Position numbers and translations under genes: made by a program
From: Cupriavidus sp. YR651
GTDB taxonomy: Bacteria; Pseudomonadota; Gammaproteobacteria; Burkholderiales; Burkholderiaceae
Assembly: GCF_900101625.1 (NCBI RefSeq)
Contig: NZ_FMYZ01000006.1
Coordinates: forward strand, 358,691 to 422,690
DNA: 64,000 bases
Reading direction: 5' to 3'
Shown: one piece after another, positions 53,489-63,701 of the stretch
Position numbering within the stretch: the stretch's first letter is position 1
Layout: every line of letters begins with the position of its first letter
Notes under the pieces: model-generated
The model's input: only the letters and a program-made list of their open reading frames with translations
Told to the model about the DNA's origin: nothing
The model's database searches: none

Positions 53489-54148
53489 TCAATAGGGTTT
53501 GAAGTAGTCGAACGGCTCGCGGCAGTCCAGACAACGGTAGAGCGCCTTGCACGCCGTGGAGGCAAAGCGGGACAGTTCTTCGGTATGGACGCTGCCACAA
53601 TTCGGGCAGGTGATGGCGTCATCGACTGGCGTGCCGACGCGTGGCACGAAGCGCAACGGATGAACGGTGCCCGTTGGCGCAGCATCGGCATGGCATCGTC
53701 CCGGCGGAGCGATGCCGTATGAACGCAGGCTGGCACGGCCCGCTTCGGTGATCCAGTCGGTCGTCCAGGCCGGCGCCAACACGGTGTGGACGCGCCAGGG
53801 CGCCAGGCCCGCTGCTTCCAGCGCGCGACCGACATCCTCTTCGATTTGCGACATCGCCGGGCAGCCGGAGTAGGTTGGCGTAATGATGGCCTCGATAGTG
53901 ATGCCGTCATCCGCCATCGTCACGTTGCGGAGGATGCCGAGGTCGCGGATCGAGACCACCGGGATCTCGGGATCAGGCACGGCTTCCAGCGCCGCCCAGG
54001 CGCTGGCCAGCCGCTCCGCGAGCGTACGCGGGCCGGCGACGGCCGCTTGCCGGAATGTCGGCGCGAACGGTGACACGGAGGCCGGCACGGATGCGGCAGT
54101 GCCGGGGTCCCGAGCGTGGGTGTGGGCGTAGTCGTCGGCGGGGCGCAT
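53489..54148 (-). CDS. paaD: Phenylacetyl-CoA epoxidase maturation protein PaaD
   Basis: A 219-residue protein with an MIP18/DUF59 domain (AVPDPEIPVVSIRDLGIL, TPTYSGCPAMSQIEEDV) and a C-terminal zinc-ribbon (CPNCGSVH, YRCLDCREPFDYFKPY). PaaD probably helps assemble the PaaE Fe-S or the diiron centre. The N-terminal 45 residues are Ala/Pro-rich and not typical, so the true start may be later. It lies 11 bases before paaE. Confidence 0.93.
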   Translation of the reverse strand: MRPADDYAHTHARDPGTAASVPASVSPFAPTFRQAAVAGPRTLAERLASAWAALEAVPDPEIPVVSIRDLGILRNVTMADDGITIEAIITPTYSGCPAMSQIEEDVGRALEAAGLAPWRVHTVLAPAWTTDWITEAGRASLRSYGIAPPGRCHADAAPTGTVHPLRFVPRVGTPVDDAITCPNCGSVHTEELSRFASTACKALYRCLDCREPFDYFKPY

Positions 54149-54166
54149 GGCAGCGAATCCGTCCGG

Positions 54167-55015
54167 TTACCACTGGGCGCCCGGGTGGGCGCGCGCCAGC
54201 CCCTGCATCTCGGCCAGCAGGTAGCTCATGTGTTCGGAATGCACGCCGTGCTTGCCCGTCGACAGGAACGCCGAGGGCGCTGGCAACTGCAACGTGGCCT
54301 CATCCAGAGTGGCGTGCACTGTGGCGTCCCATCGGTCGCGCAGATCGGCTGTCGGCACGGCCACGCCTTGCGCGGCGGCCTCCTGCTCCACGGGGTCGGC
54401 GGCAAAGCATTCGTTCATATACGGCAGCAGGTGATTGAGTGCCTGCTGCATCCGCGCATGGGATGCTTCCGTGCCATCGCCCAGGCGTACCACCCAGCCG
54501 GCGGCATGCTGCAGGTGGTAGCGCGCTTCCTTGGCGGACTTGGCGGCGATGGCGGCCAGCTCGGTATCGCGGCTGGATTCCAGCGCCGGCCACAGCTCGG
54601 CCATCAGCGCGCCGTACAGGAAATTTCGCATGATCGTGACCGCGTAGTCCCGGTCGATGCGCGCCGTGCCGGCCAGCGGGCCATGGTGCGGAAGCTCCTG
54701 AAGCGTCCAGTTGCGGAAATCGCGTTCGTGGCGCCAGTAGGCGTAATCGTCCTCATGCCGGGCGCGACCGGTCAACTGGCCCTCCAGCACGCCCGCATGC
54801 GTGTACAGCAGCCGTGCCTGGCCGATCAGGTCGAGACTGATGTTGGCCAGCGCGATGTCTTCCTCCAGTGCCGGGCCGTGTCCGCACCATTCGGCGTTGC
54901 GCTGGCCCAGGATCAGTGCGTTGTCCGCCAGGCGCAACGCGTATTGCAGGGCCGCGGTGCGCGCGAGCGGCAGGCGGGCGAGGGTGTTCTCGTCGGCGAC
55001 GGTCGTTTGCGTCAT
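54167..55015 (-). CDS. paaC: Phenylacetyl-CoA epoxidase structural subunit PaaC
   Basis: A 282-residue ferritin-like subunit that pairs with PaaA. Segments: YALRLADNALILGQRNAEWCGHGPALEEDIALANI and KEARYHLQHAAGWVVRLGDGT. It is the structural partner of the catalytic subunit and holds no complete diiron site. It is 12 bases after paaB and 18 before paaD. Confidence 0.95.
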   Translation of the reverse strand: MTQTTVADENTLARLPLARTAALQYALRLADNALILGQRNAEWCGHGPALEEDIALANISLDLIGQARLLYTHAGVLEGQLTGRARHEDDYAYWRHERDFRNWTLQELPHHGPLAGTARIDRDYAVTIMRNFLYGALMAELWPALESSRDTELAAIAAKSAKEARYHLQHAAGWVVRLGDGTEASHARMQQALNHLLPYMNECFAADPVEQEAAAQGVAVPTADLRDRWDATVHATLDEATLQLPAPSAFLSTGKHGVHSEHMSYLLAEMQGLARAHPGAQW

Positions 55016-55027
55016 GGTCCCGGGGCC

Positions 55028-55315
55028 TTACATGTGATTGACTTCGTCGGGCAGCTGGTAGAACGTCGGGTGCCGGTAAATCTTGTCGGCGGCCGGATCG
55101 AACAGCTCGGCCTTTTCCTCGGGCGCGCTCGCCGTGATGACGGATGACGGCACCACCCAAATCGACACACCTTCCTGGCGGCGCGTATAGACGTCACGGG
55201 CCATGTGCAGCGCCTGCTGCGCGTCGGCGGCGTGCAGGCTGCCGCAGTGCTTGTGTTCGAGGCCTTGCTTGCTGCGGACAAAAACCTCCCACAGCGGCCA
55301 TTCTTTTTGCGTCAT
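55028..55315 (-). CDS. paaB: Phenylacetyl-CoA epoxidase subunit PaaB
   Basis: A 95-residue subunit: WPLWEVFVRSKQGLEHKHCGSLHA and MARDVYTRRQEGVSIWVV are the family hallmarks; it bridges the PaaAC core. ATG 55315 follows AAGGAGATCAAC; the longer frame to 55339 is not needed. Confidence 0.94.
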   Translation of the reverse strand: MTQKEWPLWEVFVRSKQGLEHKHCGSLHAADAQQALHMARDVYTRRQEGVSIWVVPSSVITASAPEEKAELFDPAADKIYRHPTFYQLPDEVNHM

Positions 55316-55341
55316 GTTGATCTCCTTGATCCGGGGCACCG

Positions 55342-56364
55342 TTACGCAGCCTGGCGGCCTTCCGCTTCGCGGCGGGCCCGGCGTTCCGCGTGGGCCAGTG
55401 CGGCTTCGCGCACCCAGGCGCCGTCGTCGTGCGCCTTCACGCGTGTGGCCAGGCGCTCCTTGTTGCAGGGCCCGTCGCCGTTGATCACGCGCCAGAACTC
55501 ATCCCAGTCCAGCGGGCTGTAGTCGTAGTGACCGCGCTCGGCGTTCCATACGAGGCCGGGGTCGGGTAGCGTCACGCCCAGTACCTTGGCCTGTTCGACC
55601 GTCGCATCGACAAACTTCTGGCGCAGGTCGTCATTGGAAATGCGCTTGATGCCCCAGGCCATCGTCTGGTTGCTATTGGTGGATGCTGCGTCAGGTGGGC
55701 CGAACATCATCAGCACCGGGAACCACCAGCGGTCGACGGCGTCCTGCACCATTTCGCGCTGGGCGTCGGTGCCGCGCATCATGGCCAGCAGCGCGTCAAA
55801 ACCTTGGCGCTGATGGAACGATTCTTCCTTGCAGATGCGGATCATCGCGCGCGCATAAGGACCGTACGAGCAGCGGCAAAGCGGAATCTGATTCATGATG
55901 GCCGCGCCATCTACCAGCCAGCCGATCACGCCCACGTCCGCCCACGTCAGCGTCGGGTAGTTGAAGATCGACGAGTACTTGGCGCGGCCGGTGTGCAGCG
56001 CATCGACCAGATCCTCACGCGAGGCATTGAGCGTTTCCGCCGCGCTATAGAGATAGAGGCCGTGTCCGCCTTCGTCCTGCACCTTGGCCAGCAGGATGGC
56101 CTTGCGCTTGAGCGACGGCGCCCGGCTGATCCAGTTGCCCTCCGGCAGCATGCCGACGATCTCCGAATGCGCGTGCTGGGAGATCTGGCGCACCAGCGTT
56201 TTGCGGTACGCATCGGGCATCCAGTCCATCGGCTCGATCTTGCCGTCTTCCGCGATGCGCGCATCGAAGTCGGCCTGGCGCTGGACGAGGTCCGCGTCCA
56301 TGAGCGTGTGGCCCAAGGTTGCTTGCGCCGGCTGGCCGGGCAGGTCAAGACTCTGCGTGTACAT
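55342..56364 (-). CDS. paaA: Phenylacetyl-CoA epoxidase catalytic subunit PaaA
   Basis: A 340-residue diiron monooxygenase subunit that epoxidises the ring of phenylacetyl-CoA. Diiron-ligand helices appear in [38 protein letters not shown] and [24 protein letters not shown] lies five bases before ATG 56364. First gene of paaABCDE, under a promoter overlapped by a TetR-type operator. Confidence 0.96.
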   Translation of the reverse strand: MYTQSLDLPGQPAQATLGHTLMDADLVQRQADFDARIAEDGKIEPMDWMPDAYRKTLVRQISQHAHSEIVGMLPEGNWISRAPSLKRKAILLAKVQDEGGHGLYLYSAAETLNASREDLVDALHTGRAKYSSIFNYPTLTWADVGVIGWLVDGAAIMNQIPLCRCSYGPYARAMIRICKEESFHQRQGFDALLAMMRGTDAQREMVQDAVDRWWFPVLMMFGPPDAASTNSNQTMAWGIKRISNDDLRQKFVDATVEQAKVLGVTLPDPGLVWNAERGHYDYSPLDWDEFWRVINGDGPCNKERLATRVKAHDDGAWVREAALAHAERRARREAEGRQAA

Positions 56365-56448
56365 TGCGCCTCCTTTGGCGGGGGCCGCCTGGTTCTTGTC
56401 GACGAGGGTCGGGGTGACTTGGAGTTTGGGTCGGCGGCGAGCTTGTCC

Positions 56449-56478
56449 ACTATATATATAAACCGAACGGTCGGTCAA
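56449..56478 (-). promoter_or_regulatory. paaA promoter with overlapping TetR-type (PaaR) operator
   Basis: On the minus strand a -35 TTGACC (56478-56473) and a -10 TATAGT (56454-56449, 18-bp spacer) or TATATA (56456-56451, 16-bp) flank the near-palindrome ACCGACCGTTCGGT (56462-56475). The operator occupies the spacer, so repressor binding would exclude RNA polymerase. The rest of 56365-56699 shows only the ribosome site of the divergent usp gene. Confidence 0.65.
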
Positions 56479-56699
56479 TTTAAAGGGATCTTGCGGCCGG
56501 GTTGCGCGCTGCCAGATTCGCTTTTGCCGCCCGCGCGGGCATTTCTTGCGAACGGTCTATTCAGAATCCGCTCACGACGTGAGTCGGGGGCCACGTGTAG
56601 TATCAATGTCAGTGCCTGGCGCGATGGCGTGCGGGCCACTGCCATTCATTTGCATCTTCCTATCAGCACCTTCCAATCTACTTCCCGGAGGACAAGGCG

Positions 56700-57167
56700 A
56701 TGACGAGCACGGCGTACAGCAAGATCGTAGTGGCGGTTGACGGCAGCAGCACCTCGGATCTGGCGTTGGCGGAAGCGATTCGCGTAGCGGGCAGCGAGGC
56801 GACGGTCCTTGCGCTCTATGTGGTGGACAACGGCATGATGCTGTTCGATGCCGGTTACTACGATCCCACACAGATCGAGCGTGCTTTTGTCGATAGCGGC
56901 AAGCGTGCGCTGGAGGCCGCAGGCAAGGTCCTGGCGGACGCAGGGCTGGCGTTCGAGACGAAGCTCGTTACCGACCCGGCGGTGGCGGGAGATATCGCGG
57001 CTTCACTCAATGAAGCGGCACGCGAATGGGGTGGCGACCTGTTGGTAGTGGGGACGCACGGCCGCCGCGGCGTGCGCCGGCTGGTGCTGGGCAGCGTGGC
57101 GGAAGCTGTTATCCGCCAATCGACGATGCCGGTGTTGCTGGTGCGCGGGAAGGCTTCCGACGAATAA
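56700..57167 (+). CDS. Universal stress protein, UspA family
   Basis: A 155-residue single-domain Usp: KIVVAVDGSSTSDLALAEA at the N-terminus, with the ATP-binding pattern GTHGRRGVRRLVLGSVAE (about residue 117). Small Usp proteins are induced by starvation or stress; the nucleotide-binding loop is intact. CGGAGG lies upstream. It is divergent from paaA. Confidence 0.92.
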   Translation: MTSTAYSKIVVAVDGSSTSDLALAEAIRVAGSEATVLALYVVDNGMMLFDAGYYDPTQIERAFVDSGKRALEAAGKVLADAGLAFETKLVTDPAVAGDIAASLNEAAREWGGDLLVVGTHGRRGVRRLVLGSVAEAVIRQSTMPVLLVRGKASDE

Positions 57168-57206
57168 GGCGTCGGAGACCATAAGGGACAAACAGGCGAC
57201 GCGCGG

Positions 57207-57485
57207 TCAGCTTGCGAAGCGGAAATGGCCGCTTCGCAGCACGATTTCGCGGGCTTCGGTGAGTTCGAACAGGCTTTCCGCCAGTTGTTCGATGCGCTGC
57301 CGGTTCGTCGCGAATGCGTGAAGCAGGTCTTCCTCGCGCGGCGACCGGGCGCCGCAATGCGTTTCCAGAGCTTCGGCGGTGACGGAGTACTGGGATTGAC
57401 TGCCATTGACCGTGGCCGGGCAGGAGAGCGTCAGACTGGCGGCGCAGTAGGTTGGGACGCTGGTGGGGAAGGAGACTTCGGTCAT
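57207..57485 (-). CDS. DUF1488-like small protein
   Basis: A 92-residue protein. VTAEALETHCGARSPREEDLLHAF and the REIVLRSGHF end resemble DUF1488 proteins of unknown function. Convergent with the usp gene, 39 bases away. Confidence 0.7.
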   Translation of the reverse strand: MTEVSFPTSVPTYCAASLTLSCPATVNGSQSQYSVTAEALETHCGARSPREEDLLHAFATNRQRIEQLAESLFELTEAREIVLRSGHFRFAS

Positions 57486-57588
57486 GGCGCACCTCGTACT
57501 TGTCGGGGACGGGGAAACGGCGGGTATCCGATTATTCTAGGATATCGCCGCCGCCCGGCAACCCGGGGGAGACCCGCGCTGATCCGTG

Positions 57589-59709
57589 TCAAACCAGCTC
57601 AGCCGGCGCGCGCACTCCGCGGCGTGATCGGCGCGCCGCCGACTGTTCGGCTGCCAGCGTGCGCAGGCTAGCCACGGCCCGGTGCGCGGCGTCTATGTGG
57701 GCGTCGGCGTAGGTGCTCTGTTCCGCCAGGAAGCGCTCGAATGGCGGATCGGCGGGGGATAGCGGCATCAACCGTTCCGGTGCGATGAGTTCGGTTAGCG
57801 CCGTGCAACCGGGACGCACAGCCAGTTCCGCCAGGCGTGTTTCGAGGTCGGCCAGCAAGGTTTGAACGGCAAGGCCCGGCTTTGCAGCGATTTCGCCGGA
57901 TTCCGCGCCTGCCCGAATCAATCCCGCAAGCGCCGCCATCCGCCGCGCCGTTGCGTGCAAGGCGCCGTGAGCGCCCGCCAGTGGCGAATCCAGCTCGCTG
58001 GCACATTGCGTCAGCGTGTCCTCGGCACGAGTCGAGGCGCGGCCGGCAGCCACCCGTAGTGCCTCCAGTCGCATTCTGTTAGGCGTCAGCGACCGCGCTG
58101 CGGCCGTCGATGCCCGGAGGTATACGGCGTTGACGGCGAGTGCATCCAGGCTATGACGGAAGACCCGGGACAATTCGGCCCGCGGCGCCAGCACGTAGTA
58201 GCTCGCTAAGGCAATCAGGCAGCCGATCGCTGTATCGGCTCCCCGCAGTGCCGCCACTTGGCTGCTGCTGGAAGCCGGCTCGCCCAGCCAGGAGAACAGG
58301 ATGACGGCGGGCGTCAGGCAGAAGGCGAAGGCGCCGGCGTTTCCGGCCAGTCGGATCGTATAGGCGGCCGCCAGGCACATGGCGCTGATGGCCAGTGTCA
58401 GTGCAGGGGATGGATGGGTGAGACTGACCGCGCAGGCAAACAGCGCGCCGGCCAGCGATCCGGCAAAGCGCAGGAACGAAATCTGCCGGGTGGTCTGCAA
58501 GCGTGGGCTGAGCACCATGATCACCGTGACCGCCACCCAATAGCCATGATCCAGCTGCCAGAGTTGCGACGGCAGCAAGCTGAGGCCGCCTGCCAGTGCC
58601 AGCCGCACGGCATGCCGGGAGATCCGCGCGTCGCGCGCGGCCAGATCCGCCAGCGTATAGCCGAGGCGGTCAAGCATGCCGGCCAGCCCGGCATTCGGCC
58701 AAGTGAACGTCAAGCGCCACCGGTCAAACGTCGGGTGACGCGCCAGCGCCGCAAGTGCCGATTGATAGGCAGGCGGCGCGAGAGCATTGGCGCGTTGCGC
58801 GACCAGACGGCGCAGCTCCTGCATAAGGACTGCGCTCAGCGCGGGCAGGTCCGGCGCATGGCGGGACAACGCGTGCTGAACCTGTTCCTGCGTATCCATC
58901 AGGCATCGTGCCGCGTAGGCCAAGGGCAGGTCATGCTGATCGCCCGTTCGCTCGCGCAATTCGCCAGCAACGATCAGTAGCGCAAACAATGCATCCGCCA
59001 CGGCCACAGCGTACGCATAGTGGAGCAGCCCGACCGGATCGCGCCAGCCACGTCGTCCAGCGACTGCGGTCCGTGCTGCCTCGATGCGCAGGCGGATTTC
59101 CTGCTTGAAGGGCGTGGTGTCGTGCAACGGAGCCATGCTTGCCAGGGCCTGGGCAAAGCGCAGCAACGCACCATAGACAGCGACGATTTCGCTCCGTGGA
59201 CGGGCGTCGCGCTGGGATGGGACCAGGACCAGGCACACGAGGCAGGCAAAGACACCGCCGCGCAGAAAATCGACCCCGCTCATCCAAGCGTGCGCAGGCA
59301 ATGACAACCCGGCGGGAGGCTGCAGGCATGCGGCGATCAGAACGGCGTAGAGCAATTTGGCGCACAGCGCGGCGGTGGCACCCCGCATCTCGGCTAGCCC
59401 AGCCATCAGCCCAGCGGCCAGGACCACGACTGCGGCCGACGCGGGCGAAGCCGACAGCGCGGCGCCTGCTGTTGCCATGATCGCCCCGCCAATGCCGACG
59501 GCTCCAAGGCTGCGCATGCGTGCGGCAGCCGTACCCTGCCGGTCCGCCAGGCAGGTCCAGATCGACGCCGTCGCAGACCAGAGATAGCCGTTCTCCCCAG
59601 TCAGCCAGGCCGTACCGGCGAGTGCGAGAAACGACAACGCATAGACGATGCCGCGCTGAACAAAGGCGGCGTCAGGCCAGTATCGGAGGAGGCGCGGGGC
59701 GGGGCGCAT
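57589..59709 (-). CDS. FUSC-family efflux transporter (AaeB/YccS-like)
   Basis: A 706-residue inner-membrane protein with two blocks of hydrophobic segments (about 15-185 and 370-520), each followed by a cytoplasmic helical domain; the second block has DHGYWVAVTVIMVLSPRLQ and TPAVILFSWLGEP. The family includes the AaeB aromatic-acid exporter. No AaeA-like membrane-fusion gene is adjacent. I chose ATG 59709, before the first hydrophobic segment; the frame is open to 59868. The substrate is unknown. Confidence 0.85.
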   Translation of the reverse strand: MRPAPRLLRYWPDAAFVQRGIVYALSFLALAGTAWLTGENGYLWSATASIWTCLADRQGTAAARMRSLGAVGIGGAIMATAGAALSASPASAAVVVLAAGLMAGLAEMRGATAALCAKLLYAVLIAACLQPPAGLSLPAHAWMSGVDFLRGGVFACLVCLVLVPSQRDARPRSEIVAVYGALLRFAQALASMAPLHDTTPFKQEIRLRIEAARTAVAGRRGWRDPVGLLHYAYAVAVADALFALLIVAGELRERTGDQHDLPLAYAARCLMDTQEQVQHALSRHAPDLPALSAVLMQELRRLVAQRANALAPPAYQSALAALARHPTFDRWRLTFTWPNAGLAGMLDRLGYTLADLAARDARISRHAVRLALAGGLSLLPSQLWQLDHGYWVAVTVIMVLSPRLQTTRQISFLRFAGSLAGALFACAVSLTHPSPALTLAISAMCLAAAYTIRLAGNAGAFAFCLTPAVILFSWLGEPASSSSQVAALRGADTAIGCLIALASYYVLAPRAELSRVFRHSLDALAVNAVYLRASTAAARSLTPNRMRLEALRVAAGRASTRAEDTLTQCASELDSPLAGAHGALHATARRMAALAGLIRAGAESGEIAAKPGLAVQTLLADLETRLAELAVRPGCTALTELIAPERLMPLSPADPPFERFLAEQSTYADAHIDAAHRAVASLRTLAAEQSAARRSRRGVRAPAELV

Positions 59710-60089
59710 CGGTAGCAGGTATGGAGCAAAAGGATGTAGGGACAAATGCTGATGCCACTCTACGGTCAGATTTGCTGCGTCGCAACAAAGCTGTTGGATT
59801 TTGTCGATTTGCGCGGGAATCGGGCGGGAATGCACTAGGTCGGGGAATCGTTGCTTGCGGCGGTGCAAGTATCATATTCGTGACGTGCGTCGACCAAAAA
59901 ACGCATATCGAACGTACATTTCCCAAATTTTGGGCAAAAAAAACCCGCGCAAGTGATGCGCGGGCTGGAATCCACCGAGGTGGTGGAGGAGACAGACTTC
60001 ACTATACACATCTTGTTGCGTCGCACCAAGTAACGCGTGTTGAAATGACTGCAAGTCAGCACAATGCCGTTGTCATCTCACCACAAGAA
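59710..60089. promoter_or_regulatory. Upstream region of the FUSC gene with two GTTGCGTCGCAAC-like sites
   Basis: GCTGCGTCGCAAC (59774-59786) and GTTGCGTCGCACC (60015-60027) each differ by one base from the palindrome GTTGCGTCGCAAC. A terminator for the upstream gene lies between them. No gene is supportable in this stretch. Confidence 0.4.
59935..59964 (-). terminator. Terminator of the nucleoside-recognition gene
   Basis: On the minus strand, CCCGCGC / GCGCGGG stem with a 7-base loop followed by nine T (nine A at 59935-59943), 126 bases past the stop. Confidence 0.8.
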
Positions 60090-61334
60090 TTAGCGGAAGA
60101 GGTATGCAATCCACACGGCGGCGCCGAGTCCCACCGCATCGGCGAACAATGCGCACCCCAGTGCGTGCCGTGTGTTGCGCACATTGACGCTGCCAAAGTA
60201 GACCGCCAACACATAGAACGTGGTTTCCGTGGATCCCTGGATGATTGCGGCAAGCCGACCCTGGAAGGAATCGACGCCGTAGGCCGTCATCACGTCGACC
60301 ATCAATCCCCGCGCGCCGGCGCCAGACAGGATTTTCATCAGCCCGACGGGCAGGGCGGGCACAAAGTCCGTGTTCAGGCCAAGCCACGCGAAGCCCAGCG
60401 TCAGCCCCTGCATCAGCGCGTCCATGCAGCCGGTTGCGCGGAACAGGCCGATGGCCACCAGGATCGCCACCAGATAGGGAATGATCTGCACAGCGACGCC
60501 GAAGCCTTCCTTGGCGCCGTCGATAAACGTGTCATAGACGTTGATGCGCCGAATCGCCCCGCAGACCAGAAACAAGGTGATGAGCGATAGGATGAACCCA
60601 CTACCGGCCAGAGCGGCGAGCTGACTGACCTGATCGGGCTGGGCACCGCGTAGCCAGACGAACAGGCCGCCCACGGCTGCGCCTGCGATGGCAAATGCTG
60701 TAAGCACCGCGGGTTTGAACAGGTTCAGCCGCTGTACCCACGCAACCGCCAGCAGGCCGGCCAGACAGGATGCCCCGGTAGCCAGCAGCGTGGGCAGGAA
60801 AATGTCGGCCGCATTGAAACCAACCAGGCCTTGTTTGACAGCGATCGCTTGGCGGATCGCAATGACCGACGTCGGAATCAGTGTCAGACCAGCCGTGTTC
60901 AGCACGATGAACATGATCTGGTCGTTGGTGGCGGTGTCGGACGCACGGTTCAGCGTCTGCAGCTCGCGCATCGCATTGAGCCCAAGCGGGGTGGCGGCGT
61001 TGTCCAGCCCAAGCAGGTTGGCGGACACGTTCATCATCATCGCGCCCTGTGCCGGATGGCCCTGAGGCACGCCAGGAAAGAAATGGCGCAGAAGAGGGTT
61101 CACCAGGCGGGCAAAGAGATTGATCACCCCGGCGCGCTCTCCGATTCGCATGATGCCGATCCACAGGCTCATGACTCCCGCCAGGCCGAGCGAGATCTCA
61201 AAGGCTGTGCGGGCGCTATCGAACAGGCTTGCCAGCATGGCCGGGAACACCGTGGTGTCGCCGCTGACCAGACGTACGCAGGCGACAGCGAAAGAAAGCA
61301 GGAAAAATCCGAGCCAGACGAGGTTCAGTGCCAT
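60090..61334 (-). CDS. Nucleoside-recognition (Gate) domain membrane protein, SpmA-SpmB-like
   Basis: A 414-residue polytopic protein with two related halves: SLGLAGVMSLWIGIMRIGERAG and MMMNVSANLLGLDNAATPLG, as in SpmA, then FVCGAIRR-like and FVPALPVGLMKILSGAGARG, as in SpmB, with QGSTETTFYVLAVYFGSV. The Gate fold is shared with nucleoside transporters; the substrate in non-sporulating bacteria is unknown. It has its own terminator. A GCTTCGC/GCGAAGC hairpin lies just upstream at 61359-61378. Confidence 0.85.
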   Translation of the reverse strand: MALNLVWLGFFLLSFAVACVRLVSGDTTVFPAMLASLFDSARTAFEISLGLAGVMSLWIGIMRIGERAGVINLFARLVNPLLRHFFPGVPQGHPAQGAMMMNVSANLLGLDNAATPLGLNAMRELQTLNRASDTATNDQIMFIVLNTAGLTLIPTSVIAIRQAIAVKQGLVGFNAADIFLPTLLATGASCLAGLLAVAWVQRLNLFKPAVLTAFAIAGAAVGGLFVWLRGAQPDQVSQLAALAGSGFILSLITLFLVCGAIRRINVYDTFIDGAKEGFGVAVQIIPYLVAILVAIGLFRATGCMDALMQGLTLGFAWLGLNTDFVPALPVGLMKILSGAGARGLMVDVMTAYGVDSFQGRLAAIIQGSTETTFYVLAVYFGSVNVRNTRHALGCALFADAVGLGAAVWIAYLFR

Positions 61335-61440
61335 CTAAGAGGAAGGGCAAATGAGAAGGCTTCGCTCCGTGGCGAAGCTTCGCATCATAGCCGGTGGATC
61401 GCGGCGCTGGCCCGCCAGGTGCGCGCCGTGCGGCGGTCCG

Positions 61441-61827
61441 CTACACCAGGTCGGCGCCGCGTTCCGCCAGCAGGGCGCGCAGGATCGAGCGGTGGCAGTG
61501 AGATTCGTCCTCGCAATAGCACCCTAATGAGAAATTGGTCTGGTGCGAGAGCGCGGCCAGCAGGTCGAGCGTCCGGCTGGCGTCGGCCTCGGCCATCTCG
61601 GTACGGAATCGCTTCTCGAATGTGCGCCAGGCTTTCTCGTCCGTGGCCGCCTGCGCTTGAGCTACCAATTCGGTGGAAGGGGACAAAGCGGGGTACCAGA
61701 CGTCGTAATAGTCCCGGCTGGCAAACTCGGCCTTGGGCACGCCTCGCGGCGGTCGGCGCACGGTGCCCATGCGGAGGCCCTCGTCCTTGTTGCGCGGTGA
61801 TCCCAGTCTGACAATTCGGATGGTCAT
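61441..61827 (-). CDS. DUF488-family protein
   Basis: A 128-residue protein: VRLGSPRNKDEGLRMGTVRRPPRG at the N-terminus, YYDVWYPALSPS, and a C-terminal cysteine segment (GCYCEDESHCHRS) characteristic of DUF488. The function is unknown. It lies 16 bases downstream of the acyl-CoA ligase gene on the same strand and is probably co-transcribed. Confidence 0.85.
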   Translation of the reverse strand: MTIRIVRLGSPRNKDEGLRMGTVRRPPRGVPKAEFASRDYYDVWYPALSPSTELVAQAQAATDEKAWRTFEKRFRTEMAEADASRTLDLLAALSHQTNFSLGCYCEDESHCHRSILRALLAERGADLV

Positions 61828-61843
61828 GGTGACTCTCTTTGAT

Positions 61844-63535
61844 TCAGGCGGTGGCAGCGGACTGCAGCCCCAGATCGTGAATCATGGTGTCACGCATCAC
61901 AAATTTTTGCACCTTGCCCGTCACCGTCATCGGCATGTCGTTGACGAAGCGGATATAGCGCGGGATCTTGTAATGGGCGATCTGATCGCGGCAGAAAGCG
62001 CGGATCTCGTCCTCCGTGGCCGTCTGGCCGGGTTTGAGCACGATCCATGCGCAGACCTCCTCACCGTACTTGGTGTCCGGCACGCCAAAGACTTGCACAG
62101 CCTGCACCTTCGGGTGGCGGAACAGGAATTCCTCGATCTCGCGCGGGTAGATGTTCTCGCCGCCTCGGATCAGCATGTCTTTCACGCGTCCGACGATATT
62201 GCAGTAACCATCCGCGTCGATCGTCGCCAGATCGCCGGTGTACATCCAGCCGTCGCGAATGGCCTCGTCCGTGCGCGCGTCGTCGTCCCAATAGCCTTGC
62301 ATGACGGAATACCCGCGGGTGCACAGTTCGCCGGTCTCGCCGCGGGGGACGATCTCGCCGGTGGCATCGACCACCTTGCATTGCAAATGCGGCTGTACGC
62401 GGCCGACGGTCGAGACACGCTTGTCGAGCGGATCGTCGGTGGCGCTCTGGAAGGACACCGGGCTGGTCTCTGTCATGCCGTAGGCGATCGTGACCTCTGA
62501 CATATGCATGTCTGTCACCACGCGCTTCATGACCTCGATCGGGCAAGGGGCGCCGGCCATGATGCCGGTGCGCAGCGCAGAGAAGTCGAACTGGCCGAAG
62601 TCGGGGTGCTCCAGTTGGGCGATAAACATGGTCGGCACGCCATGCAGCGCAGTGCAGCGTTCCTCCGTCGCGGCTCGCATGGTGGCGAGCGGGTCAAATG
62701 CCTCGCCTGGAAAGATCATGCAGGCGCCGGCAGACACGCACGCCAGCACGGACAGCACCATGCCGAAACAGTGATAAAGCGGAACGGGGATGCACAGGCG
62801 ATCGTCGCCGCCCAGGCGCATTGCCATCGCCACGAAGCGGCCGTTGTTCACCACATTGTGGTGTGTCAGCGTGGCGCCTTTGGGGTTGCCCGTTGTGCCA
62901 CTGGTGAACTGGATATTGATGGGATCGCGCGCGTTGAGTTGGCGGGAGAGGCTGTCTAGCTTGACGGCGGATGAGGGGGCGAGGACATCGGCGTAGTTCA
63001 GCATGCCGGGGGTTTGCTCGTCGCCCATGCGGACGATGTACTGCAGATGGGGCAGTCGGGCCGCCCCTAGTGCGCCGGGCGTGGCAGCGCTCAATTCCGG
63101 TGCCAGCGCCTGCAGTGTGGCAAGGTAGTCACTCGACTTGAAACGGACGGCGGTGATCAGCAATCTCACGCCAGCCTTGTTAAGGGCGTACTCGAGCTCG
63201 GCCTGACGGTAGGCAGGATTGATATTGACGAGAATCGCGCCGATGCGCGCGGTAGCAAATTGCGTAACCAGCCACTCGACGCGGTTGGGTGACCAGATCC
63301 CGACTCGGTCACCACGCTCGATCCCCCGGACCAGCAGTCCTGTTGCCAGGCGATCAACCTCATCGGAAAACTCTCGCCAGCTCCAGCGCACGGACTGCTC
63401 ACGGAAGACTACAGCGTCGCCGTCAGGGTTGGCGGCGACGGCGCGAGCGAGAAGCATGGGGATGGTGTCATCTGACAGGGGAATGTCAGTGGCGCCAACC
63501 ACGAACGAACGGTCGAAAGGCACGGCGTGGGTCAT
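61844..63535 (-). CDS. AMP-forming acyl-CoA synthetase/ligase
   Basis: A 563-residue adenylate-forming enzyme: P-loop [18 protein letters not shown] (about residue 210), A5 region [12 protein letters not shown]8 [19 protein letters not shown] with [17 protein letters not shown], and the catalytic lysine region TVTGKVQKF near the C-terminus. It makes fatty or aryl acyl-CoA; the substrate cannot be settled by eye. AGGAGA lies before ATG 63535. Its upstream DNA is shared with the divergent rRNA-operon promoter region. Confidence 0.9.
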   Translation of the reverse strand: MTHAVPFDRSFVVGATDIPLSDDTIPMLLARAVAANPDGDAVVFREQSVRWSWREFSDEVDRLATGLLVRGIERGDRVGIWSPNRVEWLVTQFATARIGAILVNINPAYRQAELEYALNKAGVRLLITAVRFKSSDYLATLQALAPELSAATPGALGAARLPHLQYIVRMGDEQTPGMLNYADVLAPSSAVKLDSLSRQLNARDPINIQFTSGTTGNPKGATLTHHNVVNNGRFVAMAMRLGGDDRLCIPVPLYHCFGMVLSVLACVSAGACMIFPGEAFDPLATMRAATEERCTALHGVPTMFIAQLEHPDFGQFDFSALRTGIMAGAPCPIEVMKRVVTDMHMSEVTIAYGMTETSPVSFQSATDDPLDKRVSTVGRVQPHLQCKVVDATGEIVPRGETGELCTRGYSVMQGYWDDDARTDEAIRDGWMYTGDLATIDADGYCNIVGRVKDMLIRGGENIYPREIEEFLFRHPKVQAVQVFGVPDTKYGEEVCAWIVLKPGQTATEDEIRAFCRDQIAHYKIPRYIRFVNDMPMTVTGKVQKFVMRDTMIHDLGLQSAATA

Positions 63536-63701
63536 GAATGTCTCCTGCTACGGCGTCATCTATTAGATTGCCTGGCCGACATCGGGCGCCGGCAACAGAT
63601 TGGCAGGTTAAGACAGTTCATCGGCATAGGCTGTCGCCTACGTGACAGTCAGGCCGGATGGAGCACCTCCGAAGGGCTTTCGAACTATTTTTCGAAATCG
63701 C

